From positions 1 to 42,256 of the forward strand of contig CAJXVT010000023.1 in the NCBI GenBank assembly GCA_913062575.1: 42,256 bases of DNA. The letters are read 5' to 3'. How positions within the stretch are numbered: the stretch's first letter is position 1; every line of letters starts with the position of its first letter. This DNA is from an uncultured Flavobacteriaceae bacterium (lineage in GTDB: Bacteria; Bacteroidota; Bacteroidia; Flavobacteriales; Flavobacteriaceae). Both the position numbers and the translations under genes were made by a program. Below the pieces are notes generated by a model, which had not been told where the DNA came from, ran no database searches, and was given only the letters and a program-made list of their open reading frames with translations. This document shows positions 25,735 through 34,936 of the stretch, piece by piece.

Positions 25735-27087
25735 TTACAATACCTTTTCCTTTTTAAAGAAAAGTTCCCAAACTAAGAAGCCATAAACAAGAATGTATTC
25801 CAAACCAACTAACAGTAAATTCTCTTTAAAGACTTCATTTGAGTAAGCAGAATAGCTCAAAATAATAGTAACACTCCAAACCATTGGAAAGCGGTATTTT
25901 GTGAAAGCTGATAATAAAATTAAGGTTGCTAAATACCAAGGATGCATTGTTGTAGCAGTGAAATAATAGAATGACAACCCAAAAAGTAATGCAGTAATGA
26001 GTTGTTTTGGTGTCACGTTTTTTCTAAAAAAAGTAATGAATCCAACAAACAAAATCGTTAAAACAGGAATTATTTTTCCAATAATAGCTATTTCATTATA
26101 ACCTCTAAATAGATAGCCAATCTCTCTTGAAATATAATAAACACTAGCATTGAATTCGAAGTTTCTAAACCATAGCCCAACCGAGTTCATATAATTGCTA
26201 ACTAATTCGACAGAGTAAAATGGTAGAAAAAGAACGGTTACAGTGCTAATTATTACAGCATAAAAAAGAAGTAATTTTTTAAAACCGTTTAAGTAGTTTT
26301 TTTCATCTTTAATAAACCACTGATAGAATAGTGGTAGAAATAATAACGGAATTAACTTGACGGAAATTGAACATGCAATTAAAACGGCAGCCCAAACCCA
26401 CTTTTTTTGAAGTAATGCATACAAGCTCCATATTAAGAAGAATAACATTACAGATTCAAAGTGCAAATTACCCGTTAACTCAATAATTATAAACGGATTT
26501 AAAGCGTATAAAAAGATAGTATGCACTGGAATGTTTATTTTTTCTAAGATCTTTTTACCAAAATAAATAATCCCAATATCGGCAAGAATAATAATGATTC
26601 TCATTACAAGTACTGAACCTAAAATGCTTTTGTTAGCAAAAATAGCAGCGATATAAAAACACAATTGATTTAATGGAGGGTAATTGGTATAATGACTCCC
26701 GTTTAACTCTCCCATTCCTGCATATAATTCTGCTGCTTGATTTACAGGGAGATTTTGCTGATTGATGAAGGTTTCTGGCAAGGATAAGTATGGATTCATT
26801 CCTTCAAATAACATCCTTCCATCCCAAATAAAACGATAAAAATCTTGTGATAAATTAGGTGTGGAAAACAAGAAAACCAATCTAAAAAGTATGGCTATAC
26901 CAACAAAAAACTGAAAATTGGATATCTTTCTTTTTATGAAATAAAAGTAGGTGCCAAATAAAATAGCATAGTATCCTAGAAATGATAAAAATTCTGTTCG
27001 TTCAAGTGTGTATGCAAAGAAAAAATACATAATAATTGTTGTCAAAGACACTACAATTAAGGTTCTATTTTCTTTGTTTAAAATCAT
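25735..27087 (-). CDS. GT-C type membrane glycosyltransferase (mannosyltransferase-like)
   Basis: This 450-residue protein has about 10-12 membrane helices. The first extracytoplasmic loop holds TPNLSQDFYRFIWDGRMLFEG (about 75-95), an acidic motif typical of GT-C enzymes of the MptB/DUF2029 (GT87-like) kind, which take sugar from a polyprenyl phosphate on the outer face of the inner membrane. HYTNYPPLNQLCFYIAA near 131 is another conserved block. The sugar is probably mannose or arabinose (inference). Its start overlaps the stop of the cellulose-synthase-like gene by one base. It is the last gene of a six-gene operon. Confidence 0.82.
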   Translation of the reverse strand: MILNKENRTLIVVSLTTIIMYFFFAYTLERTEFLSFLGYYAILFGTYFYFIKRKISNFQFFVGIAILFRLVFLFSTPNLSQDFYRFIWDGRMLFEGMNPYLSLPETFINQQNLPVNQAAELYAGMGELNGSHYTNYPPLNQLCFYIAAIFANKSILGSVLVMRIIIILADIGIIYFGKKILEKINIPVHTIFLYALNPFIIIELTGNLHFESVMLFFLIWSLYALLQKKWVWAAVLIACSISVKLIPLLFLPLFYQWFIKDEKNYLNGFKKLLLFYAVIISTVTVLFLPFYSVELVSNYMNSVGLWFRNFEFNASVYYISREIGYLFRGYNEIAIIGKIIPVLTILFVGFITFFRKNVTPKQLITALLFGLSFYYFTATTMHPWYLATLILLSAFTKYRFPMVWSVTIILSYSAYSNEVFKENLLLVGLEYILVYGFLVWELFFKKEKVL

Positions 27088-28577
27088 TAAGCTTTAGAGA
27101 AAATAGATTTAAAAAAAACATAGCCAAAACCTAAGAACAACATTAAATGAAAAGGAAATAACCCAAAATCACCTCCTTGATCTCCAACGACAAAAGCACT
27201 ATACATGCCAAAGGCAAAATAGAAAACTAAAAATCCTTCTATCAATACATGAATTGATGGTTTTTTACGAATGTATTTGTTGTTTTTCCAACTGTCTTTT
27301 ATTGTGGTTATGTTAAATTTCGGAGTTCTTATAAATTCACTTTTTTTACCAAAATGCCCTTCTAATACGGCAATGGAGTTATGTAAAGAAAAGCCCATTG
27401 CAATTGAGAAAAAGGTGAAGAAGGTACGTGTGTATTTGAGGAAATTTTTAAATCCTCCTCCATATATGTTTTTGTACATAAACCAATAACAGATAAAGAA
27501 AATAATAGAACTTATTACAAAGAAACTCATCATGTAAAAATAAGGCTTCAAATGTGTGTGTTCATTTTTAATATACAACATCGGAATGCTTAAAATTCCA
27601 ACTAAAAAGACATTCAAAAACATAGAACTATTCAGTAAATGTAATAGTCCATGAATTTTTGATTTGACAGATAAGTTTTTGCTAGAAATAACTTTTTTCA
27701 CCATTTTTTGGAAATTCTCAGCACCCCCTTTATTCCATCTAAACTGTTGCGTTCTTGCAGCGCTAATTATTACAGGCAATTCTGCAGGAGTTTCTACGTT
27801 TTCTAAATATTTAAACTTCCAGTTTTTTAACTGCGCTCTATAGCTTAAATCTAAGTCTTCAGTTAATGTATCACCTTCCCAATTACCAGCGTCATAAATA
27901 CATTCTTTACGCCAAGCACCAGCGGTTCCGTTAAAGTTAATGAAATGACCTTTGCTATTTCTTCCAACTTGTTCTAATGTAAAATGTGCATCCAACGCAA
28001 AAGCCTGAATTTTAGTTAGCGTAGAATAATTCCTGTTGATGTGCCCCCAACGTGTTTGCACAACGCCAATTTCAGGGTTTTTAAAATACGGAATTGTCTT
28101 TGACAACCAATCTGCTTTAGGTAAAAAATCTGCATCAAAAATGACAATAAATTCACCTTTAGCTACTTTTAAGCCTTCTTTTAAAGCACCTGCTTTAAAA
28201 CCTTGTCTTTTCGTTCTGCAAATGTGTTTTATGTCGATGCCGGTTTGTTGTAATTCTTTAATATGTTTAGCCGTAGAAATGATAGATTCATCGGTAGAAT
28301 CATCCAATACTTGAATTTCTAATTTGTCTTTTGGGTATGTTAACAGTACAATGTTATTTAGTAATCTTTCCATAACATACAGCTCGTTATACACTGGAAG
28401 TTGAATGGTTACCAAAGGAATTTCTTCTGGTTTGTCGAAATCAAACTGTTGACAATTGTCTTTTGTTTTTTGTGCTTTTAAATAGTTAAATAACAGGTTT
28501 AATTGAGCAATTGCATACATAAATATTAGTATGAGCGCAATAGAATAAACCGCTATGATTATATATTCAACAATCAT
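27087..28577 (-). CDS. Cellulose-synthase-like family 2 glycosyltransferase
   Basis: This 496-residue membrane enzyme has one N-terminal helix, a GT-A domain, and four or five C-terminal helices. Catalytic motifs are Asp92-Asp93 (LDDSTDES), DAD at 148-150, TED at 239-241 and QQFRW at 277-281, the D-D-D-QxxRW set of processive beta-glycosyltransferases (cellulose synthase, glucomannan synthase CslA-type). No PilZ domain or BcsB partner is present, so it need not make cellulose; plant CslA-like glucosyl/mannosyl transfer is a fair alternative. It is coupled to both neighbours by one-base TAATG-type overlaps. Confidence 0.9.
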   Translation of the reverse strand: MIVEYIIIAVYSIALILIFMYAIAQLNLLFNYLKAQKTKDNCQQFDFDKPEEIPLVTIQLPVYNELYVMERLLNNIVLLTYPKDKLEIQVLDDSTDESIISTAKHIKELQQTGIDIKHICRTKRQGFKAGALKEGLKVAKGEFIVIFDADFLPKADWLSKTIPYFKNPEIGVVQTRWGHINRNYSTLTKIQAFALDAHFTLEQVGRNSKGHFINFNGTAGAWRKECIYDAGNWEGDTLTEDLDLSYRAQLKNWKFKYLENVETPAELPVIISAARTQQFRWNKGGAENFQKMVKKVISSKNLSVKSKIHGLLHLLNSSMFLNVFLVGILSIPMLYIKNEHTHLKPYFYMMSFFVISSIIFFICYWFMYKNIYGGGFKNFLKYTRTFFTFFSIAMGFSLHNSIAVLEGHFGKKSEFIRTPKFNITTIKDSWKNNKYIRKKPSIHVLIEGFLVFYFAFGMYSAFVVGDQGGDFGLFPFHLMLFLGFGYVFFKSIFSKA

Positions 28578-29269
28578 TATTTGAAACTATATTTAAAAAT
28601 CCAACCTAAAATTTTCACGCCAGCCATAATACTTCCTTTTACTGTTCCAGAAACTTTAGAAACACCAATTCTATTTCTATATTTCATGGGGATCTCTATG
28701 TAAGTGAATTTTTGCTTCAATGCTTTTAGTTGCATTTCAACGGTCCATCCATAAGTTTTATCTTCCATGTTTAGGGCTAGTAATTTATCATATTTGATAG
28801 CTCTAAATGGGCCTAAATCAGTGAATTTAGCTCCAAAAAAAAGTTTCATTAAAAAGGTTGCTAACCAATTTCCAAAAACTTGCTGTGGTGTCATAGAACC
28901 GTGTTCACGTAGTCGCTTTACTCTTGCACCAATTACAAAATCTATATTGTTATTGATAATAGGAGCTACAATCTCTGTTAATTGCTCAGGATAATCAGAA
29001 TAATCTCCATCTAAAAAAACAATGATGTCTGGTTTGTTTTTTTGATCAGCGATATAATCCATTCCTTTTAAACACGCATAACCGTAGCCTTTTCTGTTTT
29101 CTTTCAAAACAGTAGCGCCAGCATTTTTTGCGTTTTCTTCAGTGTTATCCGTAGAATTATTACTGATTACAATAATTTCATCTACAATAGTTGGAATATC
29201 TTTAATAACACTAGCAATGGAATCTTGCTCGTTATAAGCCGGAATGATAACTTTGATTTGTGGATTCAT
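28577..29269 (-). CDS. Family 2 glycosyltransferase, Dpm-like
   Basis: This 230-residue protein is a soluble GT-A enzyme like dolichyl/polyprenyl-phosphate mannose synthase: IPAYNEQDSIASVIKDIP near 9-26, VISNNSTDNTEENAKNAG near 34-51, and DGD at 87-89 (VFLDGDYSD) for the sugar nucleotide and metal. The C-terminal half carries FRAIKYDKLLAL near 165 and PMKYRNRIGVSKVSGT near 203. It probably charges a polyprenyl phosphate with a hexose for the GT-C enzyme two genes on (inference). Start and stop overlap neighbours by one base. Confidence 0.9.
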   Translation of the reverse strand: MNPQIKVIIPAYNEQDSIASVIKDIPTIVDEIIVISNNSTDNTEENAKNAGATVLKENRKGYGYACLKGMDYIADQKNKPDIIVFLDGDYSDYPEQLTEIVAPIINNNIDFVIGARVKRLREHGSMTPQQVFGNWLATFLMKLFFGAKFTDLGPFRAIKYDKLLALNMEDKTYGWTVEMQLKALKQKFTYIEIPMKYRNRIGVSKVSGTVKGSIMAGVKILGWIFKYSFK

Positions 29270-29748
29270 TAGTATAAATCGGACATCTTGTTTTCCTTTT
29301 TAAAGGCTTTTAAATTTGTCCATTCTTTTATTTTTTTACCCTTTCGGTATTTTTCTGCTTTGATTAATTTATCTTGACGATATCTAAAACAGAATCCGTT
29401 TTTTTGATTGTTTTTTAGTTGGCATTTATGGTTTATTTCACCTGCTTTATTGTAAAATAACCACCAACTATTTTTCTTCCCGTTTAAAAAATGACCTTCT
29501 TCTTTTATGCTTGAATCATCTCGGTAAAAATACCAATATTTTGTTGGTTTATTATTTTTAAAACGACCTTCTTTCTGTTTCTTGCCATTGCTGTAATAAA
29601 ATTTCCAATACCCATTTTTTTGAGTGTTATTTTGCCAGCCTTCTTCTTTTAGTTGCCCGTTGTTATAATACGTTTTTTTGTATTTGTTTTGAGCGCTCAT
29701 GCAAAATGAACACATTAAAAACACGAACACAAAAAATCTATAAAACAT
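29269..29748 (-). CDS. MORN-variant repeat protein (YwqK-like)
   Basis: This 159-residue protein has a signal peptide (MFYRFFVFVFLMCSFCMS). From residue 24 on it is a run of about four to five repeats of the form Y-x-N-G-x-x-K-x-E-G, for example YYNNGQLKEEGWQNN, YYSNGKKQKEGRFKNN, DDSSIKEEGHFLNGKK, which is the MORN-variant/YwqK pattern. Such proteins are common in Bacteroidota as exported proteins; the toxin-antitoxin label sometimes used is not supported here. It sits inside the operon with one-base overlaps on both sides, so it is expressed with the glycosyltransferases and the redox genes. Confidence 0.85.
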   Translation of the reverse strand: MFYRFFVFVFLMCSFCMSAQNKYKKTYYNNGQLKEEGWQNNTQKNGYWKFYYSNGKKQKEGRFKNNKPTKYWYFYRDDSSIKEEGHFLNGKKNSWWLFYNKAGEINHKCQLKNNQKNGFCFRYRQDKLIKAEKYRKGKKIKEWTNLKAFKKENKMSDLY

Positions 29749-31370
29749 TATTTATCGTTTACCAATTTCATTAAGTCTACATCATTTCCTAACAAAACAT
29801 CAGTTGGATTGATACGTCCTTCTTCTGGGCCGTTTTCTAATTTTAAGACTCCACGCGGACACACTGCAGAACAAATTCCACAGCCAACACAACTAGATCG
29901 TACAATGTTTTCACCTTTTTGTGCATAGGCTCTCACATCAATTCCTTGTTCACAATAAGTAGAGCAGTTTCCACAAGAAATACATTGCCCTCCATTTGTT
30001 GTAATTCTAAAACGAGATTTAAAGCGTTGTACCAATCCTAAATATGCAGCTAATGGACACCCAAAACGACACCAAACACGATTTCCAAAAATTGGATAAA
30101 ATCCAGTTCCAATTACACCAGCAAACCAAGCACCAATTAAGAAGCTATAAGTGTCTTTAATCCATTGAGAATTGATTCCTAAAAATGATTGTGTTCCTGT
30201 AAAGTAGCAGTATAAGGTTACGGCTGTCATCGCTAAAGAAAAGAGTAAAACAAAATGGATAATCCAACGTTCTAATTTCCATGCTTTCATGCTTTTATTT
30301 GAGTGCTGTCTGTATGGGTCACCAAGTGTCTCTGCCAATCCACCACAACCACAAACCCAAGAACAGTACCATCTTTTACCAAAGAAATACACCATTACTG
30401 GTACTATAACTAGTGTTAGAATAATTCCCCAAACTAAAATAAATAGACCAATTGCACCGCTTTCTTTTAAGCTGTCTAAGTTCCATTCAAAGAAAAAATC
30501 ATAGTCTAAAGGAAATGCGTTTTTAAAATCATAACCAGGCATGTTTAAGCTTGTCATAATTTCTGGAATTAAAAATGCAAAGACAATTTGAAAAAACAAT
30601 ACCGAAGTTGTTCTTAGAATTTGATATTTATTGTGTCTGTATTTTATATACATTCTTGTTGCCATTACTAGCATTAATGCACAATACAAAAAGCCATAAA
30701 CAAACCATTGTGAGGCAGGCCCTCCATTTAAACTTTTACTTATTGGATCAAAAATAAAGGTCCAGTTCACAACATAATCGGGCATAAAATAAAGCACCAG
30801 GTAAAAGGAAACTAAATAGATTAATACTAGCCAAGCTAAAAATCCACGATTGGTACTAGACTCTAAATAGATTCCGTTGTTCTTAATTCCTGCATTCCCT
30901 AATAATTTATAATTAGGGAGAATAAATAATAAGGCACCAATGATTCCCAAACCAAAAGTAAGCCACCAAACCAAACCAGCATTGTCTTTTATATAGCCTT
31001 TACCTGCAATTTTGGCGAGTTCAAAACTTACTGTGTGTGGTTTTCCATAGATTTTATATTGATATTGCTCTCCTTTTTTGTCCCAGTTCTTTTCTAAATT
31101 ATATTTTGCTATTTGCGCATCGTAGTGATCATTTGAAGCTTTATATGCAGCCCGAACACGGCTAGAGAATTCAAAAATATTTAAATCCTCTGAGGTTACT
31201 GTTGCTTTTTTAAGTTCGTCTTTTATAATTTCGCTTTTATATTTTTTTTGGTTGATAAAAGTGTTTAATTCATCAGAAGTTAAGCTAAAAGAACCTGTGA
31301 AAATGGTTCCAGTAAAAATTGCTAACCCAATTAAAAAAATGACAATTCCTGTATGTTTTATTGCTTTCAT
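29748..31370 (-). CDS. Membrane polyferredoxin (NapH/CcoG-like) with N-terminal extracytoplasmic domain
   Basis: This 540-residue protein has a first helix at about 5-27, a soluble domain at 30-130 that should lie outside the cytoplasm, then about six helices from 132 to 430. The membrane part holds the paired cysteine motifs CSWVCGCGG (Cys336, 340, 342) and CRFGCPL (Cys434, 438) of the NapH/NosR/CcoG group. Two ferredoxin clusters follow: Cys463/466/469/473 and Cys494/497/500/504. It probably moves electrons across or along the inner membrane. The donor is likely the FAD enzyme encoded 3 bases upstream. The acceptor is unknown. The N-terminal domain is not one I recognise. Confidence 0.87.
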   Translation of the reverse strand: MKAIKHTGIVIFLIGLAIFTGTIFTGSFSLTSDELNTFINQKKYKSEIIKDELKKATVTSEDLNIFEFSSRVRAAYKASNDHYDAQIAKYNLEKNWDKKGEQYQYKIYGKPHTVSFELAKIAGKGYIKDNAGLVWWLTFGLGIIGALLFILPNYKLLGNAGIKNNGIYLESSTNRGFLAWLVLIYLVSFYLVLYFMPDYVVNWTFIFDPISKSLNGGPASQWFVYGFLYCALMLVMATRMYIKYRHNKYQILRTTSVLFFQIVFAFLIPEIMTSLNMPGYDFKNAFPLDYDFFFEWNLDSLKESGAIGLFILVWGIILTLVIVPVMVYFFGKRWYCSWVCGCGGLAETLGDPYRQHSNKSMKAWKLERWIIHFVLLFSLAMTAVTLYCYFTGTQSFLGINSQWIKDTYSFLIGAWFAGVIGTGFYPIFGNRVWCRFGCPLAAYLGLVQRFKSRFRITTNGGQCISCGNCSTYCEQGIDVRAYAQKGENIVRSSCVGCGICSAVCPRGVLKLENGPEEGRINPTDVLLGNDVDLMKLVNDK

Positions 31371-31373
31371 ATA

Positions 31374-32717
31374 TTAAGCTCTGCTAAAAATTCTTGCCCA
31401 ACTTTTCTTTTTAAGTTGGATGTTTGTATTGTTTTCTTTGTTGAATTTTGCTGCAATTTCTGCCTCATGCAATGTGTAAAATTCAGGATCAAAATTTGCG
31501 TCAGCCAAATGTTCTAAGACATAATCTACAGAACGTTTTTCGTTTAAAACACGGTCAAAAAAATCGTGTCGCATTCGTATTCCGAAGTTGTTGATTCCAA
31601 TAAACTCTCGTGTGTTTTTATCATAATTTAAATGAATGCATTTGTTACCATCTTTATGTTCCCAATAAAATCGAGCTTCATTTTCTTTGGTTTGTGCCCA
31701 AACCCAGCCATAAGTTTGGTATTCTATATCGATGAATTTGGCGGAGTTAAACCAATGTCCAGGTTTGTATTCAATTCTATTTCCACAAATTGTTTGAGCA
31801 AGCGTTTCTCCCATCATTCTACCAGTATACCAAACGGCCTCAATTGATCTTCTAGATCCAATAACTTCATGTTGCTCTGCACAATCTCCAATGGCATAGA
31901 TGTCTTTAAGATTGGTTTCTAGAAACCGATTCACTTTTACGCCACTACCAATCTCTAAATCAGAATTTTTCAGAAAATCTACATTTGGAGAAACACCAGC
32001 AGTTAATCCAACAACATTACATTCAATTTCTTCGCCAGTTTCTGCAATTACTATTGATTTTACATTGCCATTTTTATCAGATTTAATCTCTTTTAAATTA
32101 ACTCCCAATCGTAAATCGATATGATTTTTTTTAATCTCTCTATTAATCATTTCAGATTCACCTTTAGGTAAAACACCGTTCCAAAAACTCTGTTCTCTAA
32201 CTAAAAAAGTAACAGGGATATTTCTACTATGAAGCATTTCTACAAGTTCAATTCCAATCAATCCTCCACCAACAATTACTGCTCGTTTACAGGCTTTATT
32301 ATCTGGAGCATATTTTTCTAAATTATCTAAATCTTGTTTGTGGTACATGCCCATAACACCATTTAATTCTTGCCCTGGCCAACCAAACTTATTTGGTTTA
32401 GAACCTGTTGCAATTATCAGTTTGTCGTATTGCAACGTATCGCCGTTGGCAAAATGAAGTGTTTTGTTTTTTGAATCTACAGTTTTTACAAACCCTTTTT
32501 TAAGCTCTATTTTATTCTTTTTCCAAAACCAAGATTCGTAAGGTTGGGTGTGCTCAAATTTCATATGTCCCATATATACATACATCAATGCAGTTCTAGA
32601 AAAGAAGTAATCAGTTTCTGCAGAAACAATGGTAATCTGTTTGTCAGAATTTTTTCGGATATGCCTTGCAGCTGTAACTCCAGAAATTCCATTTCCAATA
32701 ATAACGATGTGTTCCAT
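31374..32717 (-). CDS. FAD-dependent NAD(P)H oxidoreductase
   Basis: This 447-residue protein is a pyridine-nucleotide-disulfide-type flavoprotein: FAD site GNGISGVTAA at 8-17, second dinucleotide site VIVGGGLIGIE at about 148-158, and the FAD-closing DIYAIGDCAE near 290. It resembles nitrite-reductase large-subunit/rubredoxin-reductase type enzymes; the redox-active CxxC of disulfide reductases is absent. The last 120 residues (FNSAKFIDIEYQTYGWVWA and onward) are a special C-terminal domain. It is the first gene of the operon and, with the polyferredoxin, makes a likely NAD(P)H-to-FeS electron route. A -7 box TAAGTTTG lies 38 bases upstream on its strand. Confidence 0.88.
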   Translation of the reverse strand: MEHIVIIGNGISGVTAARHIRKNSDKQITIVSAETDYFFSRTALMYVYMGHMKFEHTQPYESWFWKKNKIELKKGFVKTVDSKNKTLHFANGDTLQYDKLIIATGSKPNKFGWPGQELNGVMGMYHKQDLDNLEKYAPDNKACKRAVIVGGGLIGIELVEMLHSRNIPVTFLVREQSFWNGVLPKGESEMINREIKKNHIDLRLGVNLKEIKSDKNGNVKSIVIAETGEEIECNVVGLTAGVSPNVDFLKNSDLEIGSGVKVNRFLETNLKDIYAIGDCAEQHEVIGSRRSIEAVWYTGRMMGETLAQTICGNRIEYKPGHWFNSAKFIDIEYQTYGWVWAQTKENEARFYWEHKDGNKCIHLNYDKNTREFIGINNFGIRMRHDFFDRVLNEKRSVDYVLEHLADANFDPEFYTLHEAEIAAKFNKENNTNIQLKKKSWARIFSRA

Positions 32718-32754
32718 AATCTGTTTGTTGGCTATTCTGTCGAGACGAAAGTTA

Positions 32755-32762
32755 CAAACTTA
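32755..32762 (-). promoter_or_regulatory. -7 promoter box of the redox/glycosyltransferase operon
   Basis: On the minus strand TAAGTTTG matches TAnnTTTG exactly, 37 bases before the oxidoreductase start. There is no clear -33 TTG. Confidence 0.4.
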
Positions 32763-32882
32763 ATGGTGAGATTTAATTTAGAATGATTATAGATAGAGTG
32801 GGATTTTTATGGTTTGTAATTCATCACAGATTTAAACGACTCAATGCGTAATTGAAAATTAGAACCACCAAAAACAAAAAAA

Positions 32883-33761
32883 ATGAACTCAACCAAATTA
32901 CTGCTGTTTTTAGCGATGATATGTATATCAAGTGTTAGTTTTTCGCAAGATGACATTGCTTTATCAAAAAGTAACATTCAATCCTATACACCTTCTAAAT
33001 TATTGAAAAAAGGAGAATTGGACGTGAAATGGTTTAACAATTTGTACACAGAAACAAAGTTTGTAGATGGGAACGGAACCAGTATTTCTAAATTAAGAGA
33101 AAACTATTTCACAACTTCACTAGACATATTTACAGGTGTTTCAGAAAACAATAGATTAAATATCGGACTATTATTAGAATATAGATCAAATACTATAGGA
33201 GGAAGAAAAGCATTATCTGTCTTTAGCCTAGAGAGCTCTAATTCTGGTAGAAAAGGACTGTCTTCTTTTGCGCCGGCAATTAAATTTCAGCCTTTTAAAA
33301 ATGTAAGTAACTTCTCAGTACAAACGGCATTTCATATTCCATTAATAAGTAAAGAAAGCAATAATTATGGTGTGTATTTAGATCAAACAGCTTACACTTT
33401 TCAAAATAGATTTTTTTACGATTATACGTTTTCAAGCAATAAATGGCAATTATTTACAGAGTTAAATACAGAGTATAATTTTGGTGCTGATACCAGTTTT
33501 GCGAATAAAACATTTGTTTTTGCTCCAGGTATATTTATGAGTTATTTTCCATCTGATAGATCTACAATATTAGGTTTTGTTCAGCACTCACAAAGAATAG
33601 GTGACTTTAAACAAAACTATACAGCTTTAGGGTTTGGAGGTAAATATCAATTGTCTAAAAAAATGAATCTAGAAATTTTGTATAGTAAATTTGTAAGTGG
33701 AGAATCTACAGGATTAGGGCAGAGCTTTAACCTAGGCTTAAGGTATTTGTTGACAAAATAA
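32883..33761 (+). CDS. Putative outer-membrane beta-barrel protein
   Basis: This 292-residue protein has a signal peptide (MNSTKLLLFLAMICISSVSFS, then Gln). The mature part alternates polar and hydrophobic residues in short strands and ends in aromatic/basic strands (NLGLRYLLTK), which suggests a barrel of about 10-12 strands. I do not recognise a named family, and a transporter or porin role is only guessed. It lies 18 bases before the GH113-like gene and is probably co-transcribed with it, and it is divergent from the redox/glycosyltransferase operon. Confidence 0.75.
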   Translation: MNSTKLLLFLAMICISSVSFSQDDIALSKSNIQSYTPSKLLKKGELDVKWFNNLYTETKFVDGNGTSISKLRENYFTTSLDIFTGVSENNRLNIGLLLEYRSNTIGGRKALSVFSLESSNSGRKGLSSFAPAIKFQPFKNVSNFSVQTAFHIPLISKESNNYGVYLDQTAYTFQNRFFYDYTFSSNKWQLFTELNTEYNFGADTSFANKTFVFAPGIFMSYFPSDRSTILGFVQHSQRIGDFKQNYTALGFGGKYQLSKKMNLEILYSKFVSGESTGLGQSFNLGLRYLLTK

Positions 33762-33779
33762 GAGTATATTAGGTGCATT

Positions 33780-34778
33780 ATGAAAATATACAAACTCCTT
33801 TTATTAGCCTTAATGACATTCCACTCACCTTTTGCGCAAAGCAAAAAAATTAACGGAATTAGTTTTGTCGCTTCTCATGCAACAATAGATGCAAAACATG
33901 TACAACCAATTTTAGCGGTTAATGGAAACTATGTCGCGTTGATGCCTTTTGGTTTTATTAGAGAATTGAAAAACCCAAATATTCAATACAATTCTAGTAG
34001 ACAATGGTTCGGAGAAACCAAAAAAGGATTAGCACATTACGCAAATGAGTTTAAGAAAGCAAAAGTAAAAGTAATGGTGAAACCACAAATTTGGGTTTCT
34101 AGAGGTTTGTATACTGGTTATATAGAGATGAAGTCTGAAGAAAACTGGAAATTACTAGAAGACTCTTATGAAAAGTTCATTTTGGATTATGCAGAAATAG
34201 CAGAAAAAATGAATGCAGAAATTTTGTGTATTGGAACAGAACTAGAGAAGTTTGTAGCGCAACGACCAAAATATTGGAGTTCATTAATATCAAAAATAAA
34301 GAAAGTTTATAGAGGTAAATTAACCTATGCAGCAAATTGGGACGAATTTAAAAGAGTGCCTTTTTGGAAGCAGTTAGATTTTATTGGAGTGGATGCTTAT
34401 TTTCCATTAAGTGATGAAAAAACACCAACGATTGCCGAATTTGAGAAAGGTTGGAAGCGACATAAAAAAGAAATTCTGAAAATTCAACAAGAAAACAACA
34501 AGCAAATTCTATTTACTGAATTTGGGTATAGAAGTGTAGATTTTACAGGTAAAAAACCATGGGAATCTAATCGAGTACAAGGAAGTGTGAATTTAGTAGC
34601 GCAAAAAAATGCAACCCAAGCTATTTATAATCAATTCTGGAAAGAAGACTGGTTTGCTGGCGGATTTATCTGGAAGTGGTTTCATAATCATGAAAAATCT
34701 GGAGGAGAAGATAATAACCGATTTACTCCGCAAAATAAACCTACAGAAGAACTAATTAGGAAATTATATGCGCAATAA
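33780..34778 (+). CDS. Glycoside hydrolase family 113-like (beta-mannanase-like) enzyme
   Basis: This 332-residue protein has a signal peptide (to about residue 19, HSPFAQ) and a TIM-barrel. Predicted catalytic residues are the acid/base Glu154 (CIGTELEKF) and nucleophile Glu247 (ILFTEFGYRS), at spacings expected for GH113 in clan GH-A. Other GH113-like blocks are VMVKPQIWVSRG near 98, FIGVDAYFPL near 201 and GGFIWKWFHNHE near 292. Known GH113 enzymes cut beta-1,4-mannan or glucomannan, so this one may trim a mannose-containing polymer; substrate is inferred. It follows the barrel protein and precedes the mini-BamA gene. Confidence 0.82.
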   Translation: MKIYKLLLLALMTFHSPFAQSKKINGISFVASHATIDAKHVQPILAVNGNYVALMPFGFIRELKNPNIQYNSSRQWFGETKKGLAHYANEFKKAKVKVMVKPQIWVSRGLYTGYIEMKSEENWKLLEDSYEKFILDYAEIAEKMNAEILCIGTELEKFVAQRPKYWSSLISKIKKVYRGKLTYAANWDEFKRVPFWKQLDFIGVDAYFPLSDEKTPTIAEFEKGWKRHKKEILKIQQENNKQILFTEFGYRSVDFTGKKPWESNRVQGSVNLVAQKNATQAIYNQFWKEDWFAGGFIWKWFHNHEKSGGEDNNRFTPQNKPTEELIRKLYAQ

Positions 34779-34936
34779 ATACGAGGTCATACTATTTTTT
34801 AGCCTTTTGTTTTTTTTCCTCAAAAGAGAAACTTCGCCTACATTAAACACTTCTAATTTGTGTCATTTTGTGAGGAAGAGTGTTCGTCTAGGTAATTGGG
34901 GAGTTTAGTAATCTTAAAACAATTTATAGTGTAATA

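Noticed and set aside
29269..29748. Toxin-antitoxin antitoxin label for the MORN-type protein
   Set aside because: There is a signal peptide, no toxin gene nearby, and the gene sits inside a biosynthetic operon.
24660..32717. LacI regulator as a member of the glycosyltransferase operon
   Set aside because: It follows after a 37-base gap with its own start region and may be separately transcribed; no operator could be identified in the operon promoter.
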